Of a stretch of 57,877 nt of DNA, positions 50,106 through 57,771 are shown in pieces. Numbering within the stretch: the first letter of the stretch is position 1; every line of letters starts with the position of its first letter. The position numbers and the translations under genes are program-made. The stretch is from Alphaproteobacteria bacterium. GTDB taxonomy: Bacteria > Pseudomonadota > Alphaproteobacteria > Rhodospirillales > Magnetospirillaceae. The notes beneath the pieces are model-generated. The model searched no databases and was not told where the DNA came from. It was given only the letters and a program-made list of their open reading frames with translations. The DNA is taken from NCBI GenBank assembly GCA_021325215.1, contig JAJPHO010000131.1:1-57877 (forward strand), given 5' to 3'.

Positions 50106-50824
50106 CCGAAGCTTTGTACCAGCGAGCCGGCGATCAGGTACCAGCCATCCACCAGCACGAAGAAAATCAGCTTGAACGGCAGGGAAAAGGTGGCTGGCGG
50201 CAGCATCATCATGCCCATGCTCATCAGCACCGAGGCGACCAGCATGTCGATCACGAGGAACGGCAGATAGATTAAAAAGCCGATCTCGAAGGCGCGTCTC
50301 AGCTCGCTGATCATGAAGGCCGGGATCAGCAATTGCAGCGGCGTGTCTTCCGGCTTCTCGACCATCGGCGTGTGCGACAGGTCGAAGAACAATTTGATGT
50401 CCTGGTCGCGCACCTGCTTGATCATGAAGGCCGAGACCGGCTTGGTGGCGCGCGAGAAGGCCTCCATCTCGTCGATCTTGTTGCTCATCAGCGGCTGCAG
50501 CGCGTCGTGATAGACGGCTTCCAGGGTCGGCGACATCACGAAGCCGGTCAGGAACATCGCCAGGGACACGATCACCATGTTGGGCGGCGCGGTCGCCGTG
50601 CCCATCGCCTGGCGCAGGAAGGACAGCACCACGACGATGCGGGTGAACGAGGTCACCGTGACCAGGATCGCCGGGGCGATCGACAGCACCGTGATCAGGA
50701 CGATCAGCTGCACCATGCGGCTGGTGGTCGAGCCGCCTTCGCCGAGGTCGAGGGAGAATTGCTGCGCCGAGGCCGGCAGCGCGGCCAGCATCAATCCAAG
50801 CGCGACGAGCAGGCGCTGCTTCAC
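50102..50824 (-). CDS. fliP: Flagellar export gate protein FliP
   Basis: 240 residues. Residues 1-20 form a cleavable signal peptide (ending Ala-Ser-Ala), a known FliP oddity. Then come Arg-Ile-Val-Val-Val-Leu-Ser-Phe-Leu-Arg-Gln-Ala-Met-Gly, Met-Phe-Leu-Thr-Gly-Phe-Val-Met, and Ile-Pro-Ala-Phe-Met-Ile-Ser-Glu-Leu-Arg-Arg-Ala-Phe-Glu-Ile-Gly-Phe. Pentameric core of the export gate. It overlaps fliO by four bases. Confidence 0.96.
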   Translation of the reverse strand: MKQRLLVALGLMLAALPASAQQFSLDLGEGGSTTSRMVQLIVLITVLSIAPAILVTVTSFTRIVVVLSFLRQAMGTATAPPNMVIVSLAMFLTGFVMSPTLEAVYHDALQPLMSNKIDEMEAFSRATKPVSAFMIKQVRDQDIKLFFDLSHTPMVEKPEDTPLQLLIPAFMISELRRAFEIGFLIYLPFLVIDMLVASVLMSMGMMMLPPATFSLPFKLIFFVLVDGWYLIAGSLVQSFG

Positions 50825-51120
50825 TGGGAGGGTCCTTCGGGCAAGGTGAAAGCTTCGGGAGCGGAGCTCTTGTCGATATGAAGGTCGGCGGCGCCGCCGA
50901 CCAGCAACAGATATTCGGTGTCGTCCTTCCTGACCAGCACCAGACGGCGGCGATTATCGATCTGCAGCGTCTCGACCAGTCCGAGGCGGCGGCGCCCGCC
51001 GCGCTTGAGGGTCAGGCCGCCCGCCACGCCGAAACGCCGCGCCAGGAAACCGGCGCCCGCGATCAACCCGAGCACCAGCACCAGCGACAGCAGGGCACGC
51101 AAAGACACATCCCAGCCCAT
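50821..51120 (-). CDS. fliO: Flagellar biosynthesis protein FliO
   Basis: 99 residues: one N-terminal membrane segment (about 8-25) followed by a small basic cytoplasmic domain with Arg-Arg-Leu-Gly-Leu-Val-Glu-Thr-Leu-Gln-Ile-Asp and Arg-Leu-Val-Leu-Val-Arg. FliO assists FliP assembly. Overlaps fliP (ATGA) and starts one base after the 89-residue gene stop. Confidence 0.9.
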   Translation of the reverse strand: MGWDVSLRALLSLVLVLGLIAGAGFLARRFGVAGGLTLKRGGRRRLGLVETLQIDNRRRLVLVRKDDTEYLLLVGGAADLHIDKSSAPEAFTLPEGPSQ

Positions 51121-51121
51121 G

Positions 51122-51391
51122 TCAGCCCTGCTCCCGCGGGAATTGGGACAGACGTTCTTCGAGGTCGCCGGCCAGCTGGTCGAGCCGGCCGATCAGCGCC
51201 TGCAATTCATCGAGCAGTTCCTGGCCCTCTTCGCGCGGCATCTGCTGCACCGTGTCGCAAATCAGGCGGACGCGTTCCTCCAGCGCCGACAGATCGACCA
51301 GCGTGCCGCCGGCCACCAGCCGCCGCGCGGTCAGCACCAGCGAGGACACCTTGGCCAGTTCCTCGCGCGCCTCTTCCTTGGGGAGAGTCAC
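51122..51391 (-). CDS. Small helical protein (89 aa) between fhlB and fliO
   Basis: 89 residues from a GTG start that overlaps the fhlB stop (GTGA). It is charged and helical, with several Leu heptads (Leu-Leu-Asp-Glu-Leu-Gln-Ala-Leu-Ile-Gly-Arg-Leu-Asp-Gln-Leu), consistent with a coiled coil. No membrane segment. The tight coupling on both sides suggests a flagellar assembly or regulatory role; I do not recognise a family. Confidence 0.7.
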   Translation of the reverse strand: MTLPKEEAREELAKVSSLVLTARRLVAGGTLVDLSALEERVRLICDTVQQMPREEGQELLDELQALIGRLDQLAGDLEERLSQFPREQG

Positions 51392-51690
51392 GGCGCGGCC
51401 TCCGGCATCCGGCCGTTGGCCAGATAGACATAAGTGAGGATTTCCGCCACAGCCATGAGCGCTTCCAGTGGAACCGGGCTGTCGACATCGACCGCCGCGA
51501 GAATTTCGACGAGATCGGCGTCTTCGCGCACCTTGACCCCGGCCGCGAAGGCGAGGTCGAGGATCTGCCGGGCCAGCTCCCCCTTCCCCGAAGCCACCAC
51601 CCGCGGCGCCTGATCGCCCTTGTCGGGGCGATAGGAAAGAGCGACCGCGGTTTCGCGTTTCGGAAGATGGCGGGTGGGCCGATCTGTCAT
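51388..51690 (-). CDS. Free-standing FlhB C-terminal domain protein (FhlB/FlhX-like)
   Basis: 100 residues that match only the cytoplasmic end of FlhB: Ala-Val-Ala-Leu-Ser-Tyr, then Ala-Pro-Arg-Val-Val-Ala-Ser-Gly-Lys-Gly and Val-Pro-Leu-Glu-Ala-Leu-Met-Ala-Val-Ala-Glu-Ile-Leu-Thr-Tyr-Val-Tyr. It lacks the membrane half and the NPTH site. Such proteins can stand in for the cleaved FlhB C-terminal part in other bacteria. First gene of a fhlB-orf89-fliO-fliP run. Confidence 0.85.
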   Translation of the reverse strand: MTDRPTRHLPKRETAVALSYRPDKGDQAPRVVASGKGELARQILDLAFAAGVKVREDADLVEILAAVDVDSPVPLEALMAVAEILTYVYLANGRMPEAAP

Positions 51691-51728
51691 GCAGGCACGA
51701 TGACAGAGCGGACTTTATAAAAGGTTTA

Positions 51729-52232
51729 TCAATGGACCGTCGGCACCCCGGATTCGTCCCACGCCGCCGGCCAGGGCCGGTGCTCGGCGCGGCGCGGCGG
51801 CACCGACAGGCCGGCCCCCGACATGGCGAACGCCAGGCTGCGCAGCGCCGGCAAAGCGAGCTGAACCGCGGCGGGCGGAATCCAGTCTTCCAGCAGGAGG
51901 ACGGCTTGGGCATCGCGGTTATGCTGCAGCAGCCCGACCATCTGCAGCAATCTCCCCTCATCCTCGCTGAGGAAGCGCGCATGGATGCAGCGCACGCTGA
52001 GCGGACGCAGCGGCACGGCGGTGACGATCTCGAACAGGCGCTCGAAAGCCGGCACGCCGTCGGCGGCGATACCGGCGGCGACGAAGCCCTGGCGCCAGTC
52101 GGGCCAGCGCCGCTTGGGATCGATGCGTTCGGACGCATAGAGCCGGAAGGCGCCGGCCAGGAACAATTCGGCCGAGCGCAGCTCGGTCATCGGCATGTCC
52201 GGTTCATAGGCGGCGGGGCAGATATGGGGCAT
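51729..52232 (-). CDS. Hypothetical protein (167 aa), possibly iron-regulated
   Basis: 167 residues, soluble, no signal peptide. Notable are Ala-Glu-Leu-Phe-Leu-Ala-Gly-Ala-Phe-Arg-Leu-Tyr and Ser-Val-Arg-Cys-Ile-His-Ala-Arg-Phe-Leu-Ser. I do not recognise the family. The ATG at 52232 has AAGGAG seven bases upstream. A Fur-box-like sequence lies about 50-70 bases upstream, so expression may respond to iron. Divergent from the M20 gene. Confidence 0.72.
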   Translation of the reverse strand: MPHICPAAYEPDMPMTELRSAELFLAGAFRLYASERIDPKRRWPDWRQGFVAAGIAADGVPAFERLFEIVTAVPLRPLSVRCIHARFLSEDEGRLLQMVGLLQHNRDAQAVLLLEDWIPPAAVQLALPALRSLAFAMSGAGLSVPPRRAEHRPWPAAWDESGVPTVH

Positions 52233-52282
52233 CGGGGTCTCCTTGGGACTGAGACGATCACGATAAGCGAGCCCGAGAGTTG

Positions 52283-52304
52283 TTGCAAGTGATTCGCAAT
52301 TGCA
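52283..52304 (-). promoter_or_regulatory. Fur-box-like dyad
   Basis: TTGCAAGTGATTCGCAATTGCA contains TGCAA and TTGCA arms around a GATTCGC core; 7 of 9 positions of the two half-sites pair. It resembles TGCAA-type Fur boxes of proteobacteria. It lies in the gap between the 167-residue gene and the M20 gene. Confidence 0.5.
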
Positions 52305-52378
52305 TTTCATTCCCGCTTGCCGGAGCCGGGTGCGCGGGCGATGATTCCCGCGTCGATTTTCAACGGAGGAACACAGGG

Positions 52379-53689
52379 ATGAAAGCTGCCCGTCTATTGA
52401 TGGCCTGTTCGCTGCTGGCCTTGGCCGGCGCCGCCGGCGCCGAGGATCTGAAGACCGCCATCGACAAGGACTATCCGTCGCTCGACAGCCTCTATAAGAC
52501 GCTGCATGCCCATCCCGAACTCTCCACCAAGGAAGTCGAGACCTCGAAGCGCCTGGCCGAGGAAGCCAAGGCGGCGGGCTTTACCGTCACCGACCATGTC
52601 GGCGGCACCGGCATCGTCGCGGTGCTGAAAAACGGCCCCGGCCCGACCGTGATGATCCGCACCGACATGGACGCCCTGCCGGTCGAAGAAGCCACCGGCC
52701 TGCCCTATGCCTCGCACGTCAAGGCGAAGAACGCCCGGGGCGAGGATATCGGCGTGATGCATGCCTGCGGCCACGACATCCACATGACCGTGTGGACCGG
52801 CGTGGCGCGGCGCATGGCGGCCGAGAAGGACAAATGGTCGGGCACGCTGGTGATGATCGGCCAACCCGCCGAGGAAACCATCGGCGGCGCCGACGCGATG
52901 CTGAAGGACGGGTTGTTCACCCGCTTTCCGCGCCCCGACTTCAATCTCGCCATCCACGACACGAATGGCCTGCCCGCCGGCCAGGTCGGCTATGTGCCGG
53001 GCTTCGTGCTGGCAGCCAGCGATTCGGTCGACATCGAAGTCAAGGGCATCGGCGGACACGGCGCCTATCCGCAGGCGACCAAGGACCCGGTGGTGCTGGC
53101 CTCCTATATCGTGGTGGCGCTGCAGACCCTGGTGTCGCGCAACAACGACCCGTTCGATCCGGCGGTGGTGACGGTCGGCTCGATCCATGGCGGCACCAAG
53201 CACAACATCATCGGCAGCTCGGTCCATCTGCAGCTGTCCGTGCGCAGCTACAAGGAGGAGACCCGCAAGAAGCTGCTGGAGGGCATCAAGCGCATCGCCG
53301 TCAATGAAGGCCGCGCCTTCGGCCTGCCCGAGGACAAGCTGCCCGAGGTGATCTTCAGCGACGAGAACACCCCCGCCACCTACAACAATCCCGACCTGGT
53401 CGCCCGCCTGGTGCCGGCGCTGCAGCGGGAACTGGGCACCGACAATGTGGTCAAGACCGACCCGATCATGGCGTCCGAGGATTTCTCGCGCTATGGGCTG
53501 GTCGATCCCAAGATCCCGTCGGCGATCCTGTGGGTGGGCGGCGTCGAGGCGAAGAAATGGGCCGCGACCACCGACAAGACCACCATCCCGTCGCTGCACT
53601 CCGCCCTTTGGGCGCCCGATCCGGAGCCGACCATCAAGACCGGCATCGTCACGCTGGTCAGCGCGGCGCAGGATCTGCTGAAGAAGTGA
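52379..53689 (+). CDS. Exported M20 family amidohydrolase
   Basis: 436 residues. Residues 1-20 are a signal peptide (Leu-Leu-Ala-Leu-Ala-Gly-Ala-Ala-Gly-Ala). Leu-His-Ala-His-Pro-Glu-Leu-Ser, Arg-Thr-Asp-Met-Asp-Ala-Leu-Pro-Val-Glu-Glu, His-Ala-Cys-Gly-His-Asp-Ile-His, and Gln-Pro-Ala-Glu-Glu-Thr carry the metal ligands of the M20D amidohydrolase group. It probably hydrolyses N-acyl amino acids or related amides in the periplasm. AACGGAGGAA precedes the ATG. It ends in a hairpin shared with the convergent AMIN/TPR gene. Confidence 0.9.
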   Translation: MKAARLLMACSLLALAGAAGAEDLKTAIDKDYPSLDSLYKTLHAHPELSTKEVETSKRLAEEAKAAGFTVTDHVGGTGIVAVLKNGPGPTVMIRTDMDALPVEEATGLPYASHVKAKNARGEDIGVMHACGHDIHMTVWTGVARRMAAEKDKWSGTLVMIGQPAEETIGGADAMLKDGLFTRFPRPDFNLAIHDTNGLPAGQVGYVPGFVLAASDSVDIEVKGIGGHGAYPQATKDPVVLASYIVVALQTLVSRNNDPFDPAVVTVGSIHGGTKHNIIGSSVHLQLSVRSYKEETRKKLLEGIKRIAVNEGRAFGLPEDKLPEVIFSDENTPATYNNPDLVARLVPALQRELGTDNVVKTDPIMASEDFSRYGLVDPKIPSAILWVGGVEAKKWAATTDKTTIPSLHSALWAPDPEPTIKTGIVTLVSAAQDLLKK

Positions 53690-53697
53690 CGTGAAAA

Positions 53698-53729
53698 GTC
53701 GGCGATCAGCTGATCAGTTGATCGCCGAC
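53698..53729. terminator. Shared hairpin between convergent M20 and AMIN/TPR genes
   Basis: GTCGGCGATCA (53698-53708) and TGATCGCCGAC (53719-53729) are perfect 11-bp arms. The right arm covers the last codons and stop region of the minus-strand gene. No U-tract is present on either strand, so bidirectional termination or 3'-end protection is only plausible. Confidence 0.5.
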
Positions 53730-56700
53730 AGCCCGCTATCCTGCATCCGCTTGCGATAGTCGGACAGGAAGCTCTTAAAGCCCTCGACCTCTTTGATCTT
53801 GGCGGCGATCGCCGGCATGTCCGGCGTCGTACGGTCGAGCGCGCTGGTCAGCATGCCGAAACCCTCGGCATACGGGCTGCCGGCCATGGCCGGGCCGTAA
53901 TTGCGCCGCAGTCCGGCCAGGCCGCGCTCGTCATTGGCCAGCACCAAAGCCGTCGCCCACGAGATGCAGGTCTTGGCCTGCTGGTCGTCGAGCTTGGCCC
54001 CGCGCTCGGGGCGCGGCACCATCGCCTCGAAATCGGCGGCCGCCGCTTCCCAATCCTTGGCCTTCCAATGGATTTCCGAGCGCAATTGCGCGGCTTCGGC
54101 GGAATTGTCGCCATCCAGCGCATGGATCGCGTCGTTGGTCTTGTCGAGATCGGACAGAGCGCGCGCCTTGAGATGGCGGCGCTGGCTGACCAGATCCTCG
54201 GGCTCGCCCGGCATCTCGCTGGCCGCCAAGCCATCGACCGCCGCCTGGGGCTGCTGATTCATCAGATCGAGCAGGGCCAGCTGGGCGCCGACGCGCGCCT
54301 TGTCGAGGCCGGACAGGCGATAGGTGACCTGATGCTTGAGCAACTCGGCGGCGCGGTCCAGCAGATCGACCTTGGCCAGGCGGTCCGCCAGCTTGCGGAT
54401 CATTTCGTCGCCTTCGGGACCGGTCGGCGTCAGATCGCGGAACTCGTCGAACAGGCCGATCGCCGAGATCGGCGACAGGCTGTCGGCGCCGCCCTGCAGA
54501 TAGAGCATCTTGAACATGTCGCTCATCAGCTGGATGGCTTTGGGCGTGCCCTTGTCGTCGGGGTAGTAATTGATCAGCGACCGCAATGCACGAAGCGCGG
54601 AGGGATAATCGCCGGCTTCGCGCTGAAGCTGGGCGTAGCGCAGCAGCAGATTGAATTCGAACGGCTGCTCGCGCCAGGAGAAGCGCAGCTTGTCGAGCTG
54701 CTCGGCGGCTTCCTTGGGCGAGATCTTGCGGGTCTTCAACTGCAATTCGGTCTCGGCGAAGCGGGCCAGCGCGCGGAATTCGCGGTTGTCGCCTTCGGCA
54801 GCGCTGTCGTACTCGTCGATCGCCTTCTCGAAATGCCCGACCAGCTGGTCATAGGTGCCGTGCAGGTAATAGCGCTCGGGCTCCTCCATCTTGGTCGCTT
54901 CTTCGCGATCCATCAGGTTCAGCGCCTGATTGGCGGCCTGCTCGTCGCCGGCGGCCACGCCGGCGGTGACGGCGGCGGCGGCCATCTTCCATTTCAGGCG
55001 GTGCGGATAGCCCTTCAGCAGCGGCAGGGCCGGCTCCATCAGCTTGTCCCAATCGCCCGGCGTTTCCGAATCGCCGACATGGGCGAAGCCGCGCCACATC
55101 TGACTTTCCGCATCGCTGGCCAGCGCCGGATCGTCGAGGTCGGCCTGGGCCAGGTCCCATTGCGCCAGCAGCGCTTCGGCGCCGCCCTTGACCACCTTGA
55201 AGCCCGGCGTCTGGGCCAGGTCCGGCTGGTCGATCGCGGCCAGGCGCAGATAGCCGAGCGCCTCGGCCGGATAGGCGTTAGCCAGGAAGAAACGCGCCGC
55301 CTGCAGATGGGCCAGCGCCCGCTTCGAGGCCGACACCGTGGCCAGGCTGTTCAGCACGATCTTGCGGTTGGCCTCGAACGTGTCGGGGCCGCCGCGCTTC
55401 CAGGTGTTGATGTCGAACAGCGAAGTGGACGAAGCCGCCGCCGCATCCTTGGGCGCGGTATCCAGCTCCGAGGAGAAGCGCAGCCCGCTGCCATTATAGG
55501 TGCCGATGGTGACGCCGCCGCGGGTCGAGCGGATGTCGAGCCCGTCGACATGGGGAATGATGACGATGCCCTGGGTGGTGTCGAGCAGCTCGAGATCGGG
55601 CGCGTCGCGGCCGGGATAGACGCCCTGCCAGACCGGAATGACCGGCACCACCTTCATCACGTCGCCGATCTCGGGGTCGACCACGGTGATCAGGCTGCCG
55701 GAATCCGGCGCCTTGACCGCAATGCCGACGCCGCCCGGCAGATTGGCCGGCGCCTGCACCGGGATGATGTCGCGCGGCTTGCTGGGCTGGTCGGTCAGAT
55801 CGACGATCCACAGCAGGCCTTCCTTGCGCATGCTGGGATAGAAGCCCGGCTTCACCACCAGGCGCAGCACGGTGGCTTCCTTATTGGGGACCTGCTCGAC
55901 GGACAGGACGGACTCGCCGCCCAGGCGCTTCAGCAGGGTGGTATCGACCTCGGTACGGCGGTCCAGCACGATCCACAGATAGCCGGCGCGCTCGAACACC
56001 GCCGCGGCCGACGGCTTGGTCATCGGTACGCTGAGGCTGTAGACCGGGCCGGCGGGGGCTTTCGGAGCGGCCGTCGCGGCGGTCGGCGCGGCGGTCGGCG
56101 CGGCCATCGGAGCCTCGGGCTTGGCGTCGGCGGCAGGCTTGGCCTTGTCGAAATTGGTCGGCTTGACCGGCGAGAGGCCGTTCTTCAGCGATTCCTCGGG
56201 GGTCTTGGGCGCTTCGGCCTCCGGCGCCATCTGCTTGACGGCCGGCTGGGCGACATCGGTGCCGGGGGCGGGCGCCAGCGGCACCTTGGCGCTGTCGGCG
56301 GGCGCGTCGGCACCGGCGGCGCGCACCACATCGACCACCACCTTGTTGTCCGAAGTGAAATGGCGAAGGCGGGTATCGGGCGGCACCTGCAGCACCACCG
56401 AAACGCCCTTGGCGGATTCGGTCAGGGTGGCGGTGATGTCGCTGGGCAGGCCGCTCTTCAGCGCGGCAAGATCCATATGGGCCGGCTTGGTGAAATTGAT
56501 GGTCGCTTTGCCGCCCTGCTTCTCGGCCGAATAACCGACCGGACCGGGCCAGTCGAACACCAGGCGGGTATAGCCGCCATGGTCGCCGGCATGGACGTCG
56601 ACCGAGGGTGGGCCGGAGGCAGCGGGTTTCGCCGGAGCGGATGCCGGCGTTGAGGCGGATGCAGGCGCCGGCTTCGCATCGCCGGCCGGGGCCGGGGCCG

Positions 56701-57100
56701 CGCCGTTGGTGAGGTCGATCACCACCGAATTATTGTTGCCGGTGAAGGCCTTGGCGGTCATCGGCTTGAGCAGCTGGAAGGTCGCCGCCAGCCCGTCATC
56801 CGACACCGAGACGGCCCGCACCACCTTGGCCAGCGGCTTGGTCAGCGCCTGGACGTTGCCCTTGATGGGACGGTCGAACCGCACCAGCAACTGGTCGTTA
56901 ACGATTTCGGCTTGGTAGGTGACCGGCGCGTCCCAATCGAAAACGATGCGGACGAAGTCCTCATGCACCGCGGCGCGCGGCGAGGTCTGCGCCGACGCCA
57001 GGGAAGCGACGGAAAAAAGGGCGAGAAAAAGAAGGATCAGGCGGAAGCGCGACCGGTTGCGGCCGGCTTGGTGAGCGCCCCCCGGCCTGCTCATGATCAA
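53714..57100 (-). CDS. Exported protein with three AMIN-like modules and TPR repeats
   Basis: 1128 residues. A signal peptide spans about 18-38. Three AMIN-like beta modules follow at about 45-130, 170-262 and 345-440; the first two contain Arg-Ile/Leu-Val-Phe-Asp-Trp and end in Val-Val-Ile/Val-Asp-Leu/Val, and the linkers between modules are Ala/Pro/Lys-rich. Residues about 590-1100 contain many degenerate TPR-like helices. It is likely periplasmic and binds peptidoglycan or partner proteins. It overlaps cheZ by four bases, so it is co-transcribed with chemotaxis genes. I do not recognise a named protein. Confidence 0.75.
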   Translation of the reverse strand: MIMSRPGGAHQAGRNRSRFRLILLFLALFSVASLASAQTSPRAAVHEDFVRIVFDWDAPVTYQAEIVNDQLLVRFDRPIKGNVQALTKPLAKVVRAVSVSDDGLAATFQLLKPMTAKAFTGNNNSVVIDLTNGAAPAPAGDAKPAPASASTPASAPAKPAASGPPSVDVHAGDHGGYTRLVFDWPGPVGYSAEKQGGKATINFTKPAHMDLAALKSGLPSDITATLTESAKGVSVVLQVPPDTRLRHFTSDNKVVVDVVRAAGADAPADSAKVPLAPAPGTDVAQPAVKQMAPEAEAPKTPEESLKNGLSPVKPTNFDKAKPAADAKPEAPMAAPTAAPTAATAAPKAPAGPVYSLSVPMTKPSAAAVFERAGYLWIVLDRRTEVDTTLLKRLGGESVLSVEQVPNKEATVLRLVVKPGFYPSMRKEGLLWIVDLTDQPSKPRDIIPVQAPANLPGGVGIAVKAPDSGSLITVVDPEIGDVMKVVPVIPVWQGVYPGRDAPDLELLDTTQGIVIIPHVDGLDIRSTRGGVTIGTYNGSGLRFSSELDTAPKDAAAASSTSLFDINTWKRGGPDTFEANRKIVLNSLATVSASKRALAHLQAARFFLANAYPAEALGYLRLAAIDQPDLAQTPGFKVVKGGAEALLAQWDLAQADLDDPALASDAESQMWRGFAHVGDSETPGDWDKLMEPALPLLKGYPHRLKWKMAAAAVTAGVAAGDEQAANQALNLMDREEATKMEEPERYYLHGTYDQLVGHFEKAIDEYDSAAEGDNREFRALARFAETELQLKTRKISPKEAAEQLDKLRFSWREQPFEFNLLLRYAQLQREAGDYPSALRALRSLINYYPDDKGTPKAIQLMSDMFKMLYLQGGADSLSPISAIGLFDEFRDLTPTGPEGDEMIRKLADRLAKVDLLDRAAELLKHQVTYRLSGLDKARVGAQLALLDLMNQQPQAAVDGLAASEMPGEPEDLVSQRRHLKARALSDLDKTNDAIHALDGDNSAEAAQLRSEIHWKAKDWEAAAADFEAMVPRPERGAKLDDQQAKTCISWATALVLANDERGLAGLRRNYGPAMAGSPYAEGFGMLTSALDRTTPDMPAIAAKIKEVEGFKSFLSDYRKRMQDSGLSAIN

Positions 57101-57747
57101 CCGTTATTGAACAGCGCGTCGATAGCCGCCTGGTCGTGGGCGGCGTCGGGCATTTGCGGTCCGTTCAGCAGATCCTCGTCCGTCGGTTTGGCGCCCGGCG
57201 CGGATTCCGGCTTGGCCTCGGCACGGGCCGCGGCGACCCCGGGGCCGAAAGCGCTGACCAGGCCCTCGATGCGCTCTTCGATATGCTTCAGCGCGCGGAC
57301 CACCTTGGTGATGCGCTGGCCGGTGATGTCCTGGAAATTACACGCCTCGAAAATGGCCGTGGTCGCCTCGGACAGCTTCTGAGCCTGGGCCGGATCGAGG
57401 TCGCGCGACACTTCCTCGATCTTTTCGGCGGAATCCAGAATGGTGTTGGTGGCGTTCTCGGTGGCGCCGACGATGGCGTCGAGCTCGTCGGTCGCCGACG
57501 CGATGTAGCGCGACTGCAGATCGTCGGAACGCAGCTGAGCCAGCTCGTCCTTGGCGCGGTGGATATAATCGGCCAGGGCCTCAAGCTCTTGATAAAGCTT
57601 GAGGTCGGCCGTCGACATCTCGCCCGACAGAGTGCCCAGCAGGGAGCGAACGACCTCGCCGATATCGTCGACCTTGACCGTATCGCCGCCCTGCTGGCGC
57701 AGAGCCTGCAGCTGCAACTCGAGGTCGCGGTCTATGGTCGCCGCCAT
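57097..57747 (-). CDS. cheZ: Chemotaxis phosphatase CheZ
   Basis: 216 residues. A long helical hairpin with Phe-Glu-Ala-Cys-Asn-Phe-Gln-Asp-Ile-Thr-Gly-Gln-Arg-Ile near residue 135, including the catalytic Gln of the QDxTGQ motif. The C-terminal Asp-Gln-Ala-Ala-Ile-Asp-Ala-Leu-Phe after a disordered linker is the CheY-binding tail. It dephosphorylates CheY-P. It lies directly downstream of cheY on the same strand. Confidence 0.93.
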   Translation of the reverse strand: MAATIDRDLELQLQALRQQGGDTVKVDDIGEVVRSLLGTLSGEMSTADLKLYQELEALADYIHRAKDELAQLRSDDLQSRYIASATDELDAIVGATENATNTILDSAEKIEEVSRDLDPAQAQKLSEATTAIFEACNFQDITGQRITKVVRALKHIEERIEGLVSAFGPGVAAARAEAKPESAPGAKPTDEDLLNGPQMPDAAHDQAAIDALFNNG

Positions 57748-57771
57748 AACCTGCTGCTCCCCTTGGACGCG

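Noticed and set aside
54068-56653. An 861-residue open frame on the plus strand inside the AMIN/TPR gene.
   Set aside because: Low-complexity Gly/Arg/Gln sequence with no domain; the minus-strand gene has a signal peptide and recognisable modules.
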